Shown here one piece after another: positions 51,812 through 63,237 of a DNA stretch of 64,000 nucleotides. Each line of letters begins with the position of its first letter. The stretch's first letter is position 1. Source of the stretch: Medicago truncatula. Lineage: Eukaryota > Streptophyta > Magnoliopsida > Fabales > Fabaceae. Below the pieces are notes generated by a model, which saw only the letters and a list, made by a program, of their open reading frames with translations, was not told where the DNA came from and did no database searches. The translations under genes and the position numbers were made by a program. Where the stretch lies: positions 54,476,091 through 54,540,090 of the forward strand of contig NC_053044.1 of the NCBI RefSeq assembly GCF_003473485.1. The letters run 5' to 3'.

Positions 51812-51995
51812 GGTGGCAACTAGGGTACCCATGAAAGAATGGTGGGTAATTTACCTCAATCAATACACATTAGCCACATAAGCAAATTTTTAAGTGGTAT
51901 CCATGAACTATCTTGACCCCACCAATAAATTGTTCATTTTCATTGATTGATGTGTAAATTACCTACCATTCTTCAAAGATAATCTAGAAAAAACC
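51812..51995 (+). mobile_element. 184-bp Mutator-type MITE, copy 3
   Basis: Same orientation and length as copy 1. It begins GGTGGCAACTAGGGTACCC and ends AATCTAGAAAAAACC. Identical flanking 9-mers ATAAATAAT (51803-51811 and 51996-52004) are a perfect Mutator-type target duplication, so this is probably the youngest copy in the window. Confidence 0.88.
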
Positions 51996-52004
51996 ATAAA
52001 TAAT

Positions 52005-53556
52005 TCGCTAATTGGTCACTCATTTTGCTAACTCGTACCGCTGCTTCTGCTTGTGTGGATGTGGTACATATGGCGAGAGATGAAATCTTATCCAATGACG
52101 AGATCATTTATGTCGGTTGAGAAGATAAACAATGATTGAGCCACGTATAGAATAAAATTTTGTTACAAAAATTAATGATCATTTTCATTGGAGTTACATT
52201 TATGTTTTGTCTCCACAAAAAACAGATTCAAAATTTGATGGGTGACTCAAAACACTTCTTAAGGGAACTCAAAGAACTTGAATTTATAACCTCTCATTTG
52301 TAACATCACTTGTAAAATGTTTATTAGGCTCATCGGGATGAGATCTTGAGGAATGCAAGAAGCACTATCGAATCGAGCCTCTAAAATTTACGGGCTTCAA
52401 AAAAATTATAATATCCACCTCCACTTAAATTAAAAAATTACATGTTATTTTTTTCTTCTTCGTTACACGTATGAGTTTTTTTCTAGATTCTAGTTCCACT
52501 TTTTGGACATAAATTTGATGCTATTAAACCACCATCAATTTGAATATCACTTAATCAGTCAATTTAAAAAACTATTTTATTGAAAGAATCACAACAATTA
52601 TTTTTTCTCTCGCATAAACCATTCGTTTTCCCTTTTCTACGACATAGAAGTGACATTCCAAACGACACCGTTAGGTAAATTTTATCTCTCTTTCACTTCA
52701 TTTTATTTTGTTTTGTTTCGTGTTTAAGAGTTCTTCTGATTATGATTTTTTAATGAAGCTTACCTACGCAAAAAAAAATTACATTTTAATTTTATTGGGG
52801 TCTATTTTAAAAATAGAACCGAGCCTCCTATTTCATAGGAACGGCCCTGAGTCTCATCACTATTAATATGTTTTTTTTAAAGACCATTAATATCTTTTTC
52901 GAAGAAAAAGACCGATAATATTCAACATCTTAAAAATTTTAAAAGTTATATTTTAAATTCTGCTCTTTCCCCTGCACTTTTCGCTCGCGCCCTGCAGCCA
53001 TCCCAAAAATGTTCTTAAGTTAGTTAATTAACGTAAGTGTAAAAAAACATTTTTTAGACGAGCAGTCACGCAGCTTCTTTGATTTAAAAACTAAATTTCA
53101 ATTTAACAAATCTATAATATTAAATTGTTGAAAATAATAAGTTGACACCTTTTATTCCCAACACTCATTCAATGCTCAACTTTCTCTTTATTTCTATCTT
53201 CACATCTCATCACAAATTTATCACATATACAATATCACTTTCTTTATTTCTTATTCTCTTAATGTGTCAAATAGAGATTTGATGGTTTGCAAAACATTTC
53301 TCTAAATTGCCTCACCAGCTTGCAATTTAAAGAGAGATAAAGATCCATTGATTTACCTTTTTTTTCGATCTTCTAAGATAAAGTTAACCTATTCAAAACC
53401 TGAACTATTAGATGATGTAGACACATCTCTCAACTAAAAATTGAGTTAGAGCAAGGTTTACGTGGTCTTAAGTCAAAATATAAAATATTTAGACAAACTC
53501 TCATAAATAGATTTTTTTTTATTAAATATTTTAATGATATATATATATATATATAT
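52005..53556. other. Intergenic region, no gene seen
   Basis: No protein family, RNA gene or complete transposon was recognised. Strings such as GAATCGAGCCTCTAAAA (about 52370) and GAACGGCCCTGAG (about 52840) look like parts of hAT-type element ends, but no pair of termini can be set. Confidence 0.3.
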
Positions 53557-53701
53557 GGATTTGCTAGAACACACCCACTAGTTTTTATGTGTGGGAGTGT
53601 TTTAGCAAGTTATAACTAAAAAGTTAATAAATACACCTTAAGGTGTATGTTGCTATAACACACTTTCTAAAAGAAACAAGTGGGTGTGTTCTAGCAAATC
53701 C
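53557..53701. mobile_element. Palindromic MITE, left unit
   Basis: A 145-bp unit with ends GGATTTGCTAGAACACACCC and, backwards, GGATTTGCTAGAACACACCC. The central part also pairs (ACACCTTAAGGTGT), so almost the whole unit can fold as one hairpin. It is bordered by TA-rich sequence. The second unit follows after four bases. Confidence 0.85.
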
Positions 53702-53705
53702 TATA

Positions 53706-53844
53706 GAATTTGCTAGAACGCACCCACTTATTTTTTAGAATGAGTATTTTAGTAAGTGAATAACTAAAAAGTGGTTAAATACAACTTAAGGTGTAGCTTT
53801 GCTAAAACACTCCTACATAAAACCAGTGAGTGTGTTCTAGCAAA

Positions 53845-53846
<2 letters not shown>
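53706..53846. mobile_element. Palindromic MITE, right unit
   Basis: A second copy in direct tandem. It begins GAATTTGCTAGAACGCACCC and ends GAGTGTGTTCTAGCAAACC, with the centre ACAACTTAAGGTGT. It differs from the left unit at many sites, so the tandem is old or arose from two insertions. The spacer and flanks are TATA. Confidence 0.82.
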
Positions 53847-53884
<38 letters not shown>

Positions 53885-53888
<4 letters not shown>

Positions 53889-54795
53889 ACATATCAAATG
53901 AGATGATATCTTATTGTGAGAGATGAAAGGAATTAATCTCAACCCTTAAATCTAAATAAATGGCTGAGATTACAATACTCCTCTTTTAATTCACTCGCAC
54001 CCTTTTCTTGTTCAGGCTCACACTTCACCTTCCTGTGCCTTCATTCCAAGTTCTTTTATTCCAAATCTTCACGGATTTCTGTTTTCGCATAGGCAATAAA
54101 TCTCTCTTCTTACACCCATCTTACAAATCAACCTTCAATTGTTTCATCGCTCATATTTTCATCCATGTTTGAATCCTTCATCTTTGTTCCCATGCGACTC
54201 CTGTTTCTGTTTGTCTCAGATCTACTATTCCCCTTTCCATCTAGCTTGTATGAAGATTAATTGGAATTAAAATTTAATAGGTCAAATTTTCATCAAGTTT
54301 TTCCGACATTCTATATCCAAAATTTGAGATGCAATTTCTCCCAACTAGAAAGTCATTACAGTGGTTTGATTAATTAAGACCCCTTATTTCTTTAATTCTA
54401 AATCTAGCTAAAAGTAACCCATAAACTAGAAAGTCATGGATAGCCATAACGATGGGTTTTCATATTTTCGCTTGTAAAACAAAGAAAAAAAGAAACATTT
54501 TAATTTCAATGATACAACCAAAGAACACAAACTGACGAGATATTATTACAGTGGCATGGCGAGTGTCGTACGATACTGATTTAAACTGTGTTGGCGTTGC
54601 TATTGCGTTTTAGTGATTCTGGAATCTGGATAATAGAGGTAGATGGAAAGGTGGAAGAAGAAAGAGGTGCGTAGACAATACAGGGAGCACACGTTATCAT
54701 TTTAATAAGTGAATTAATCATAGCCATTTAATTTAATCTAAGGGCCTATATTAAATCGTCTCATTATAACTACTCCTCTCACTTGATATGACATA
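53885..54795. mobile_element. Putative TIR element, ~0.9 kb
   Basis: The left arm from 53887 (GACATATCAAATGAGA, later AAATAAATGGCTGAGATTA) is matched in reverse by the right arm ending near 54793 (GACATATCAAGTGAGA, then TTAAATGGCTATGATTA). The interior (54000-54700) is less AT-rich, with pyrimidine-rich tracts, but encodes nothing I recognise. No target duplication can be set because both flanks are TA-rich. Confidence 0.5.
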
Positions 54796-54800
54796 TATAT

Positions 54801-55391
54801 AGGGGTGTTCAAAACCGAACCAACCCAATAGAAAAACCGCAAACCGAACCAATCCAAACCGAAACCGCAAAAAACCGCACTTGGTTCGGATGAGTTCGGA
54901 TGACTTTTAGACTGAACCGCGCGGTTCGGTTCGGTTTACGGTTTGCATCTCAGCAACCTAACCAAACCAAACCAAACCGCAAAAATACTCAATGTTATTA
55001 AACTAAGTAAGTACTCTACTAGCCCAATACCAAAGTGAACCCAAGCCCAAGCCCAAGTTGTTCTTTTTTGGTTCTTAAATATTATTTTGGTACTGTAATG
55101 TTATTTTAGATAAATAACTTTTATTGGTATTGTAATGCTATTTTGGACTTCAAGTTCTTTTTTTGAATAATTAAAATTGCTTGGTACTAGTTGGCAATAT
55201 TAGAGTTAATGTAATTTTTTTATTTATCTCGCGATTAACCGCATCAACTGAACCAATCCAAACCGCATTGGTTTGGTTTGGATCACTTTTTAAAAATCAA
55301 CCGAACCAAACCAAACCGCATGCTTTTTTCTCTCGCGGTTTGGATGATTATTATGCTTGAAACCGAACCAAACCGCACCGCGAACACCCCT
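54801..55391. mobile_element. hAT-like MITE rich in AACCGAACC repeats
   Basis: The termini are AGGGGTGTTC and, at the right, GAACACCCCT, a perfect 10-bp inverted repeat. Inside each end are many copies of AACCGAACCAAACCGC, inverted between the two halves. The sequence ACATATATAT borders both sides, which could contain an 8-bp hAT target duplication but is low in complexity. No coding capacity. Confidence 0.7.
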
Positions 55392-55510
55392 ACATATATA
55401 TATATATATATATAAATATAAATGATTAATATTTATGGTCTGTCATCATAGAAAAATTATACATTTTTTTTTTTTAAGGAAGAAAAATTATACATTGTTG
55501 GTCATGTTTT

Positions 55511-55836
55511 AAAATACCAACTCCTAATCTACCAAAAAAAATAAAAAAATAAAAAAATAAGAGTAAATAGTCAATTACCCCCTGAAATTGTAACTTTCGT
55601 CAAAAACCCCTCTGAATTTTGCAAAATGTCAAAAACCCCTCTGAAATTGTCAAGCGTCTGTCAATTACCCCCTCGTTAATTTCCTCCATCCAACATGCTG
55701 ATGTGGCCGTTAACTGCCACGTGGCACTGACACATGGTCAGAAAAGTCATGCCACGTCATAGGGGGGTAATTGACTATATATTTTTTTTATTTTAAAAAA
55801 AAACAAATAAATAAATAAATAAAATACCAACTCCTA
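55511..55836. mobile_element. TIR element nested inside a 16-bp direct repeat
   Basis: A 212-bp core (55567-55778) has inverted ends ATAGTCAATTACCCCC / GGGGGTAATTGACTAT and contains GCCACGTGGCA-type repeats. Around it, AAAATACCAACTCCTA occurs exactly at 55511-55526 and 55821-55836. Before the second copy there is an A-rich run (AAACAAATAAATAAATAAAT). The direct repeat and A-rich end look like a retroposition event, whereas the core looks like a Mutator-type MITE. Confidence 0.55.
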
Positions 55837-55882
55837 TGGCCTAGTCAGACCAATCCAAGGGGTTACTCTTCATTCTATTCTC

Positions 55883-55889
55883 TATAAAA
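55883..55889 (+). promoter_or_regulatory. TATA box of the storage-protein-like gene
   Basis: TATAAAA, 81-87 bases before the ATG at 55970. This would place the transcription start near 55915 and give a leader of about 55 bases. Confidence 0.55.
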
Positions 55890-55969
55890 ACCAACCCATT
55901 AGGTCCTTCATTTCTCAAATCCCACAGTTCTTGTCTTCCTATATTGCGTGTGTCTGGGTGTGGATAAAA

Positions 55970-58947
55970 ATGGCAGCCACTCATGGGAAAATAATCTTGT
56001 TCATGTTTCTTGCAGCCTTTATGTTGTTTAATACCCAAAATGCATTCGTGAGTTGTGCTTTAACATCAGAGTTACAAAACAAAATTGCTAAAATCAACGA
56101 AGAGGGTCCTTATTTGGGTTTAATCATACCAAATTCTTTTGAACTTAACCCTCTTCTTCAAAATCCAGGCTATACTCCTAGTGATAGCATCATAGATTTT
56201 GCAGGTAAGTGCATGTGTCTATCCGAGGACATATAACTATATGCTTCTTTTCTTTCTCTTCTGTAAATTGAACAAATGAAAGATCCTAGTTTTCTTTTAC
56301 TAGAGCTGCGTCTTGTAAACAAGTAATTTCTAACTACTATAAATCATATATTGACTTCTAAATAACATCAACAGTAAATAAATAACTCAAATAGTTAATT
56401 ATATCAATAACATGTTCGTGAAATTTTGTTAGGGAAAAAAAGTAATAGCACTTTCTAATTTGCCTATTTTTTGATGGCTAATAACGAAGGAAGGAGATTT
56501 CGTTTTGGATCCATTGGCGAGAAACCAGTTATACTGGTAATGACGGGATTGAGCGTGGTACGTACGTATGGTTTTGTTGTTTTTGAGATTATTTAAACTA
56601 ATTATTGGAATTACTTTATTAAATTGTGTCTAATATTTTTGTACTGATGCATGCATGAAATGTGTAGATAAACGCAGCTATAACAACACAGCTTCTATTA
56701 AGCTTTTTCAAAGTAGATGGAGTTGTTCATTACGGAATTGCTGGAAATGCAAACCCTTCATTGCATATTGGAGATGTTGCTATTCCACATTATTGGGCTC
56801 ATTTAGCACTTTGGAGCTGGCAGGTAGTACAGTCCACAATAATACTCAATAAAAAATTAACATGAAATAATGAATATATACTACTGAAGAAATCATTTAT
56901 AAGAAATAAATAAAAAAATTAGTATTTTCTATATCTCAAGCTAGCTTTGGCTTTTTTATTTGTCCATAAAAATCTCAACTATTATAATTAGTATTCTATA
57001 GGGATTACAAAGCTTATTATTACTAATTAAAATAATATTGATAACTGTTTTATAACTATCTTCGATGGACTTTGAACATCATCCCTTCGAATTAAAGTGT
57101 TATACTCTTATCAATGGACTAATTAATATTTTGGTGGTGTTCGGGGTTCGAACCTCTTACAATTTGCAGCTTTTGACTTCTACAATTGATTTTAGCCTTA
57201 CATTTATTGCGAAATCCGCTTTTACATAAATACTCCAAACATAAATCATTTTAAAATCAACTCAATTTTAACGATAATCAATTTTATAGAAACAAATTTC
57301 TCAAAATCAATTCTTGTACAGACGCTCGACTTGATAGATTAACGAATTGCATATTTGGCGAAGTTTGTAATAATCTGATGGAGATTAACGATTGTATGTG
57401 CAGAGGTATGGGCAAGATGCTGATGATACGTTACCACTAGAAATCAATGGTGACTACACAAGGGACGTAGGTTTCTTGAAATTTTCAGATTTTACCTCAA
57501 ACATAAGTGCTGCTGACAGTGTTACAGTTGACAATCATCTCAACAATCTTTGGTACCAACCAGAAGAGATTTTTCCAGTTGATGGCATTCCTGAACAAAG
57601 GCAACATGCTCTTTGGGTCCCTGTTGATTCCGAGTACTACCGTATTGCCAAAAAACTCGAGGTATGGCCTATGATTCCAACCAGTACCATATATGTAAAA
57701 ATTCAAAGATATCAACTATCAATAATTCAAAGATCCTTCGCCTTTTAAATATACGTAAAAATTGATCAATAAAAATTTATGTTTTTGGTCCAATTTTTGG
57801 ACTAAATATATCGGCTATCCTTGATTAAATTTTACTTAAATTTGAGATTGTATCAGTAATTTTTAATGTTTTTTTTATGAAATAAAAAACGATTTTGTGT
57901 TTGTTTATCATAATAAAAATAGATATTAGTTATCTAATTTTTTTTTTTAATAGAAGCTACTAAAAAACAACTTTTAATTTAAATATGTTTTTAGATTATA
58001 AATTCCTTCAAATTCTCAGTTAAAAAATTGCAATAGAATGTCTAAAAGTAATTATTTTGTTTAAAAAAGTTTGTCACAATTAAAATATTTTTTTGTCAAA
58101 TTTTATTTACCCATCAACCAAATTTTCGGGATTACCCATTTCATTAATTTGAGAATGAGAGTTGTTTTTATTTTTAAATAATGCACTAAAGTTCGTAAAT
58201 TTTAAATATGGAGAAGTTGAGTGTTCGAGATTAAAACCTCGACTCCTGCATATAATATGCAACATCCCTACCAACTGAATCAAGTTTACGGAATAGACTG
58301 AGATAATTATTGGTACATAAAATAATACAACATATTGACAACCACTCAACGAAATATTTTTTACTCAAATGATTGTTGTATATACAACTAATTTAATTTA
58401 CACGTTGGTTTTCGATAACACATAGATTGTGTTTTGACGTTTTTGGCACTGCCTAATTATTTAATATACTCCTATATATAAATTCTGTCTTTATTGGCAA
58501 CCACAAATATAAAATCCAATATTTTTTATGATCTCTAAAAACAAAAATAAAATAACATGGTTATGATTTTTTCGAATATATATTTTTCAGCAAATGAAAC
58601 TAGATGCGTGTATAGACTCAGACACATGCTTGACAACGACACCAAAGGTTGTGCTTGTGGAGAGAGGAACAAGTGCAGGGTTCTATCTAGACAATGCAGC
58701 ATACAGAACCTTCATCTTCAATAAGTTTAACGTGAGTCCAGTGGACATGGAAAGTGCATCAGTGGCTCTTATATGCTTGCAACAAAGGATTCCTTTCATT
58801 GCTATTAGGGCTCTCTCTGACTTGGCTGGTGGCGGCACCGCGGAGTCGAACGAGGCTGATACCTTCTCACCACTGGCTGCAACCAACTCTGTTGCTGTGG
58901 TCATTGAGTTTGTGAAGCTATTGTCATCACACCACTCTAAGTGGTAA
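55970..58947 (+). CDS. Secreted bark-storage-protein-like / nucleoside phosphorylase-fold protein, 5 exons
   Basis: The family (PNP_UDP_1 fold, related to MTA/SAH nucleosidases) includes poplar bark storage protein and wound-induced WIN4. Members are secreted or vacuolar, serve as nitrogen stores and may keep nucleosidase activity. Exons are 55970-56204, 56490-56557, 56668-56823, 57404-57661 and 58591-58947, all GT/AG, giving 357 residues. The first about 29 residues are a signal peptide (KIILFMFLAAFMLF). Family landmarks are GPYLGLIIPNSFELNPLL, GEKPVILVMTGLS, INAAITTQLLL, HYGIAGNANPSLHIGDVAIP (GIAG 124-127) and VERGTSAGFYLDNAAYR. VDMESASVALICLQQ holds E293, and IAIRALSDLAGGG holds D316, which aligns with the catalytic Asp of bacterial MTA nucleosidases. 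So the fold's key residues remain. No damage is seen. Confidence 0.9.
58165..58275 (+). mobile_element. Worn SINE-like piece in intron 4
   Basis: The run GTTCGAGATTAAAACCTCG ... TGCATATAATATGCAACATC, then CTACCAACTGAATCAAG, matches the better copy at 60640-60755 in order and spacing. It lies inside the last intron of the storage-protein-like gene, away from the splice sites. Confidence 0.5.
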
Positions 58948-60639
58948 ACTATGTTATGATGATGTTTTCAATAATCCGTAATTAGTGCAATTATATGCAC
59001 ATGTAGACAACAACTTTGTTCTGGTTGTTTGTCCGGAATATAATAAAGCACCAGCACTAAATAAATATTATCATATATATAATTAAGCTCTAAATGGTAC
59101 TTATAGATGGACTATCAGACATCTGAAGGTAACGACATATATATCAACTCTAACACAGTATTTCCATTGCAGCAGCACTAGATTAATGTTTCCCTCAGAC
59201 TCCATTTCTCATGTGAAAATAAATGCATTCATCTAAAACCGCAAAAATAACATTTCTTTCACTTTAATTTGAATACACTTTTTAAGATGGTGAATTCTTT
59301 GGCATAATTCGTTAGGCAAAGTTAGCCAAAATTTAGAATATTACTTAAAATATAATTAATCATAGAAAAATGACACAATCTTACATAATTAGATATCGAA
59401 TACTATATATGACTAAAAATCTTCAAGGATATGGATCTAGTTACCAAATGGTGTTGTGGCTTAAAGGAGATATTGATTATTTGTTCTCTTTAAATGGAAA
59501 ATTATATATATTAACAGAAATGATGATTACAGGAACCAAAAAAAATAATATATGACGAGTACAAAAAGGTAAAACCCCTTATATTAACATAAATGACGAG
59601 TACAAGAATCTTTTCCCTCTTTAACATTTTTTTTTATAAAGAGTTTTTTTTTTCCGTAGATAGAAGAAATGATCATTTGCCATTTTTTCCATCTAGAATA
59701 AAACCATTATAAAAAATATATATATATAAAAAAAAAAGAGGAAAGAGGAAAGGTAATTAAGATGAACATAAAAGAAAAACTTGAAAAACATCTTAAACCA
59801 AACCAAAAAAAATTATCCAAGCAATCCAAACCAAGAAAATAAACAATAACCATCAAGTATGAGATATCGATTCTATTTCAGTATAGTGTAAATGTAATTT
59901 CAAAATTGTTCTTTAGGCGCCTAGGATTCTTCATAAGCACATCAAGCCCTAAACTTCACTGATAGATAACTACAGTCCGCAAGTGAACGGTAGTTAAGAA
60001 CCATTCACTACTTTTTAAATCGGTTAATCGGGTAACTGATCTAAAATGTATTATGTTTATGGGCAAACCTACGAGACCTTGTTAGTTCAAATAAGTACGA
60101 CTTTTTAGGGAAGTTAAGTGTGTTACGGATGTCACTAATCATTATTTCAAACAGAGAATTATGACTTTTTAGGATCTTTAGGAACGGTTTTTAACTTCCC
60201 TCAAAAAAAAAGAAAAGAACGGTTTTTAACTACCATTCGCTACCAAATGGTTTGTAACTCCCGATGAGGGTCTTTATAGAAGTTTAAGGCACTTCTGAGC
60301 AATTGCTAGATGCTTAAAGAACAATTTCCTTATAATTTGTGGTTAAGCACATGGATAAAGATTAATCTTATAATGGATCAAACACTTAAATCTTACAAAA
60401 ATTATCTGGTGAATCCACCATAGAATTAAAAATTCTAATGTCATATAAAGTTTGAAAAGAAAACAACATAAGCTTGTGGAGATTCTTTCATTAAAAAAAA
60501 GCTTGTAGAGATATTTTGATTAGAGTGCCCAAGCCCAAAGCAATAATAATCAATGAAAAAGAAAACAATAAACACGTTCTATTATTAATAATGAATTGGG
60601 TGTGCGTAATGATTCTATTTTTTTATTTTTTTTGTCAAG
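58948..60639. other. Intergenic region, no gene seen
   Basis: AT-rich sequence. Between about 59980 and 60245 an imperfect inverted pair (GAACGGTAGTTAAGAACCAT and its near complement GGTTTTTAACTACCATTCGC) may be the ends of a worn repeat. No coding region or RNA gene was recognised. Confidence 0.35.
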
Positions 60640-60755
60640 TAGCCTAGTAGTTAGAGCTCACACAATTTAATTGTGGAGAAGTGGGGTGTCGGAGGTTCGA
60701 ACCCCAGCCCCTACATATAATATCCAATATTCCTACCAACTGAGCTAAGCTCATG
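60640..60755 (+). mobile_element. tRNA-like SINE, best copy in the window
   Basis: It opens with an A-box-like AGCCTAGTAGTTAGAGCTCA, has the B box GGTTCGAACCCC (60694-60705), and runs through CATATAATATCCAATATTCC to CTACCAACTGAGCTAAGCTC. The last stretch, read on the other strand, is itself an A-box-like sequence, so the element has tRNA-like motifs facing each other. No cloverleaf can be drawn, so it is not a tRNA gene. Confidence 0.6.
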
Positions 60756-63237
60756 AAAATTGTAATGATTCTACTTAATTGGAATGAAAATGTGAATAAG
60801 ATTTCATTGATTCACTCAATTAAGCGAGTAATGATAGGAAACAAAAGAAATGTAATAAGAATCGGAAGAAGATTAGTAGTGAGGGGATAGAGAATGAGAG
60901 AGAAAGAAGTTACATCACATATATTATTTGTCTTGTTTTTTTTTTAGTACAAATCATTTATCTATTGAAACGTATACAAGTTAGTCATTTTTTCATTTGT
61001 TATATTAAAAAATTGTGTTAAAGTGACTTATCACGTATGATTATTAGTAATAGTTTTAATTATCAATAATTTTTATCGTTAAAAAAACTCAGAAAAAACA
61101 AATATCCATCTTCTTTGTTTTCTCATCATCTTCACCTTCACCTTCATAATCTTATTTCATCAAACCCATAAAATTCAAATTAAAACATCAAGTCTTAGTG
61201 TCTCAAATCAAAACCTAGAAAAAGTAAACCCTAATAATCATATGTGGCAAGCTTCATCACTATTTTTTAATGAAAAAAAAGGATTAACTTGTAAATACTT
61301 CAAGAGATAGAGGATTTAAATGAGATAAAAAAAAAAAGATAAAGAACTCAACTGTTGTAAATAAATAAGATAAATGATCTCTGGAGTTATTTTGCATATA
61401 CCTTACTATGAGAAATGTTATGAACGCTCTTATTTTAACACTTTATCTAACATCCACTCTTTTATTGAATGAAATCTAAGTTAGTTTCATGATTATATGT
61501 GTGGCTCATTTTTAAAGTGTATGATCCACATGAGTTTGACTAATAAAAAAATTAATGTTAAAGAGATAATTAGAAAGTTTGACCTAATAAAAGAATTAAT
61601 GTTAAAGAGAGGGTTAGAAATGAAGTGTTATATCACTTTGGTTCTTTACTATAACCCATTGCAAGTTGCAACTTTTAACATCCATCCTCCTTCAGAAAAA
61701 AATAAAAAATAAAAACTTATTTATCTAGAGATATCGTCCCTCCCCGCTGTCCTATTGTATCTTTGCATGATTGCATCACAACGTAAATGCTCGCCATGAG
61801 TACCTCAAGGCTGAAGAATCGTATCATTAATAAAATTAATATTTGTTTATTTGATTAAAAGTGAAAGAAATAAAATTATAAAACACGATTTAACAAAACA
61901 AAAGAAGGTAAGAGAAAACAAACAGGCCGGCAGAGAGAAGAAAGTCCCATCAACTTTCTTCCAAAACAAGAAAGCTAAAAAGATCAACTTAATATCACAC
62001 ATTCCACGGGACAAACGAGGAAGCAAAAGAAAAAATTATTAGGTGAAATTAGATTTTTTTTAGAGGTATTAGGTCACATTAGTTGAATAATAAATGATGT
62101 TAATCTCTAGTTGTTTAAAAAAAATGTGTTAACCTCTACTTCTTAGGATTTTTTTAAAAACCACTAGTTCTTGAAAAATAATGTTAGTAATACGAAGTTG
62201 GATCGAACAACATTATTCTTCCTTTTTTGGTATTAGCTCTATCATTCTCCTCCCTAAGCATAAGAAAAAACAAATTTGAGAGAGATAAGCATCAATTTTC
62301 TAATTATTTATTTTTTTCTTCGCCTTATAGTTCAATTATATTTTTTCACTAAACCTTCACACATCCTCCCTAATATCATTAGCAACCTTATGTAATAAAT
62401 ATAGGTGTGCAAATTTTAAGGAAAGATATTCACTTGGTTATCAACAACTTCGTGCTAGTCTATTTTTTTTGTTCGTTTATCCAAAGACCCGCCTTGTATT
62501 CCTTCTGTAAAAACTAAATTTGAGAAGAAAAAAAATTGTTCTACTATTGAGCCTCTCATTCAATGACGAATCTAGGACCATATGTCAAGGGATGATTTAT
62601 TTATTTATTTTTTTTAATTTTAAAGAGTCTAATGATAAAGTGGACACACTAAACGTTAAGTAGAGAATTGCGAATTCGAACTACCTTTTGCAACATATCA
62701 AATGTTCTATACATTTTTATCAAACCAAAATGATAAGTTATATTAACACAACAAACTAAACGAGTTACCAAGCACAAAGAGTGTCAAGGAAACACATCAA
62801 AAGTTTACAACAATTCAAAATCTAGCCAAACAAATGAACCCAAAAAGAAAGAAATACCACATGGTAAAACCTATACATTCCAAGGGATTGAAACACCAAT
62901 TATGATAATCTAAAGCAAAAGAAGGGTTGCTTTCATTCAACCATCAATATTATTTAATATATTATAATTATCTGATTTGACTATATGGGTTATAGTTAGA
63001 AGAACATTGTGAATGTAAACATGGCAGCTTCTTCAAGCTGCACATGTTGTTTTTCAACCCATAGAGGATATTCTACAATGTTTAAGTGATTGTCCGCATT
63101 CTAGAGAGATTTGCCTCCTATTGAATATGAGACGTTACCATAAATTTTTCTCCCAAACCGATGTCAAGCTTTGCCATCATGAGATGACATATGGTACCTC
63201 CTATATTTTGTTTGTTACATGATTATAGTATGTTTGG
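60756..63237. other. Intergenic region, no gene seen
   Basis: No protein family was recognised. A worn SINE-like piece lies at about 62625-62700 (AAAGTGGACACACTAAACGT ... GCGAATTCGAACTACC). Other short fragments look like transposon debris but cannot be assigned. Confidence 0.3.
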
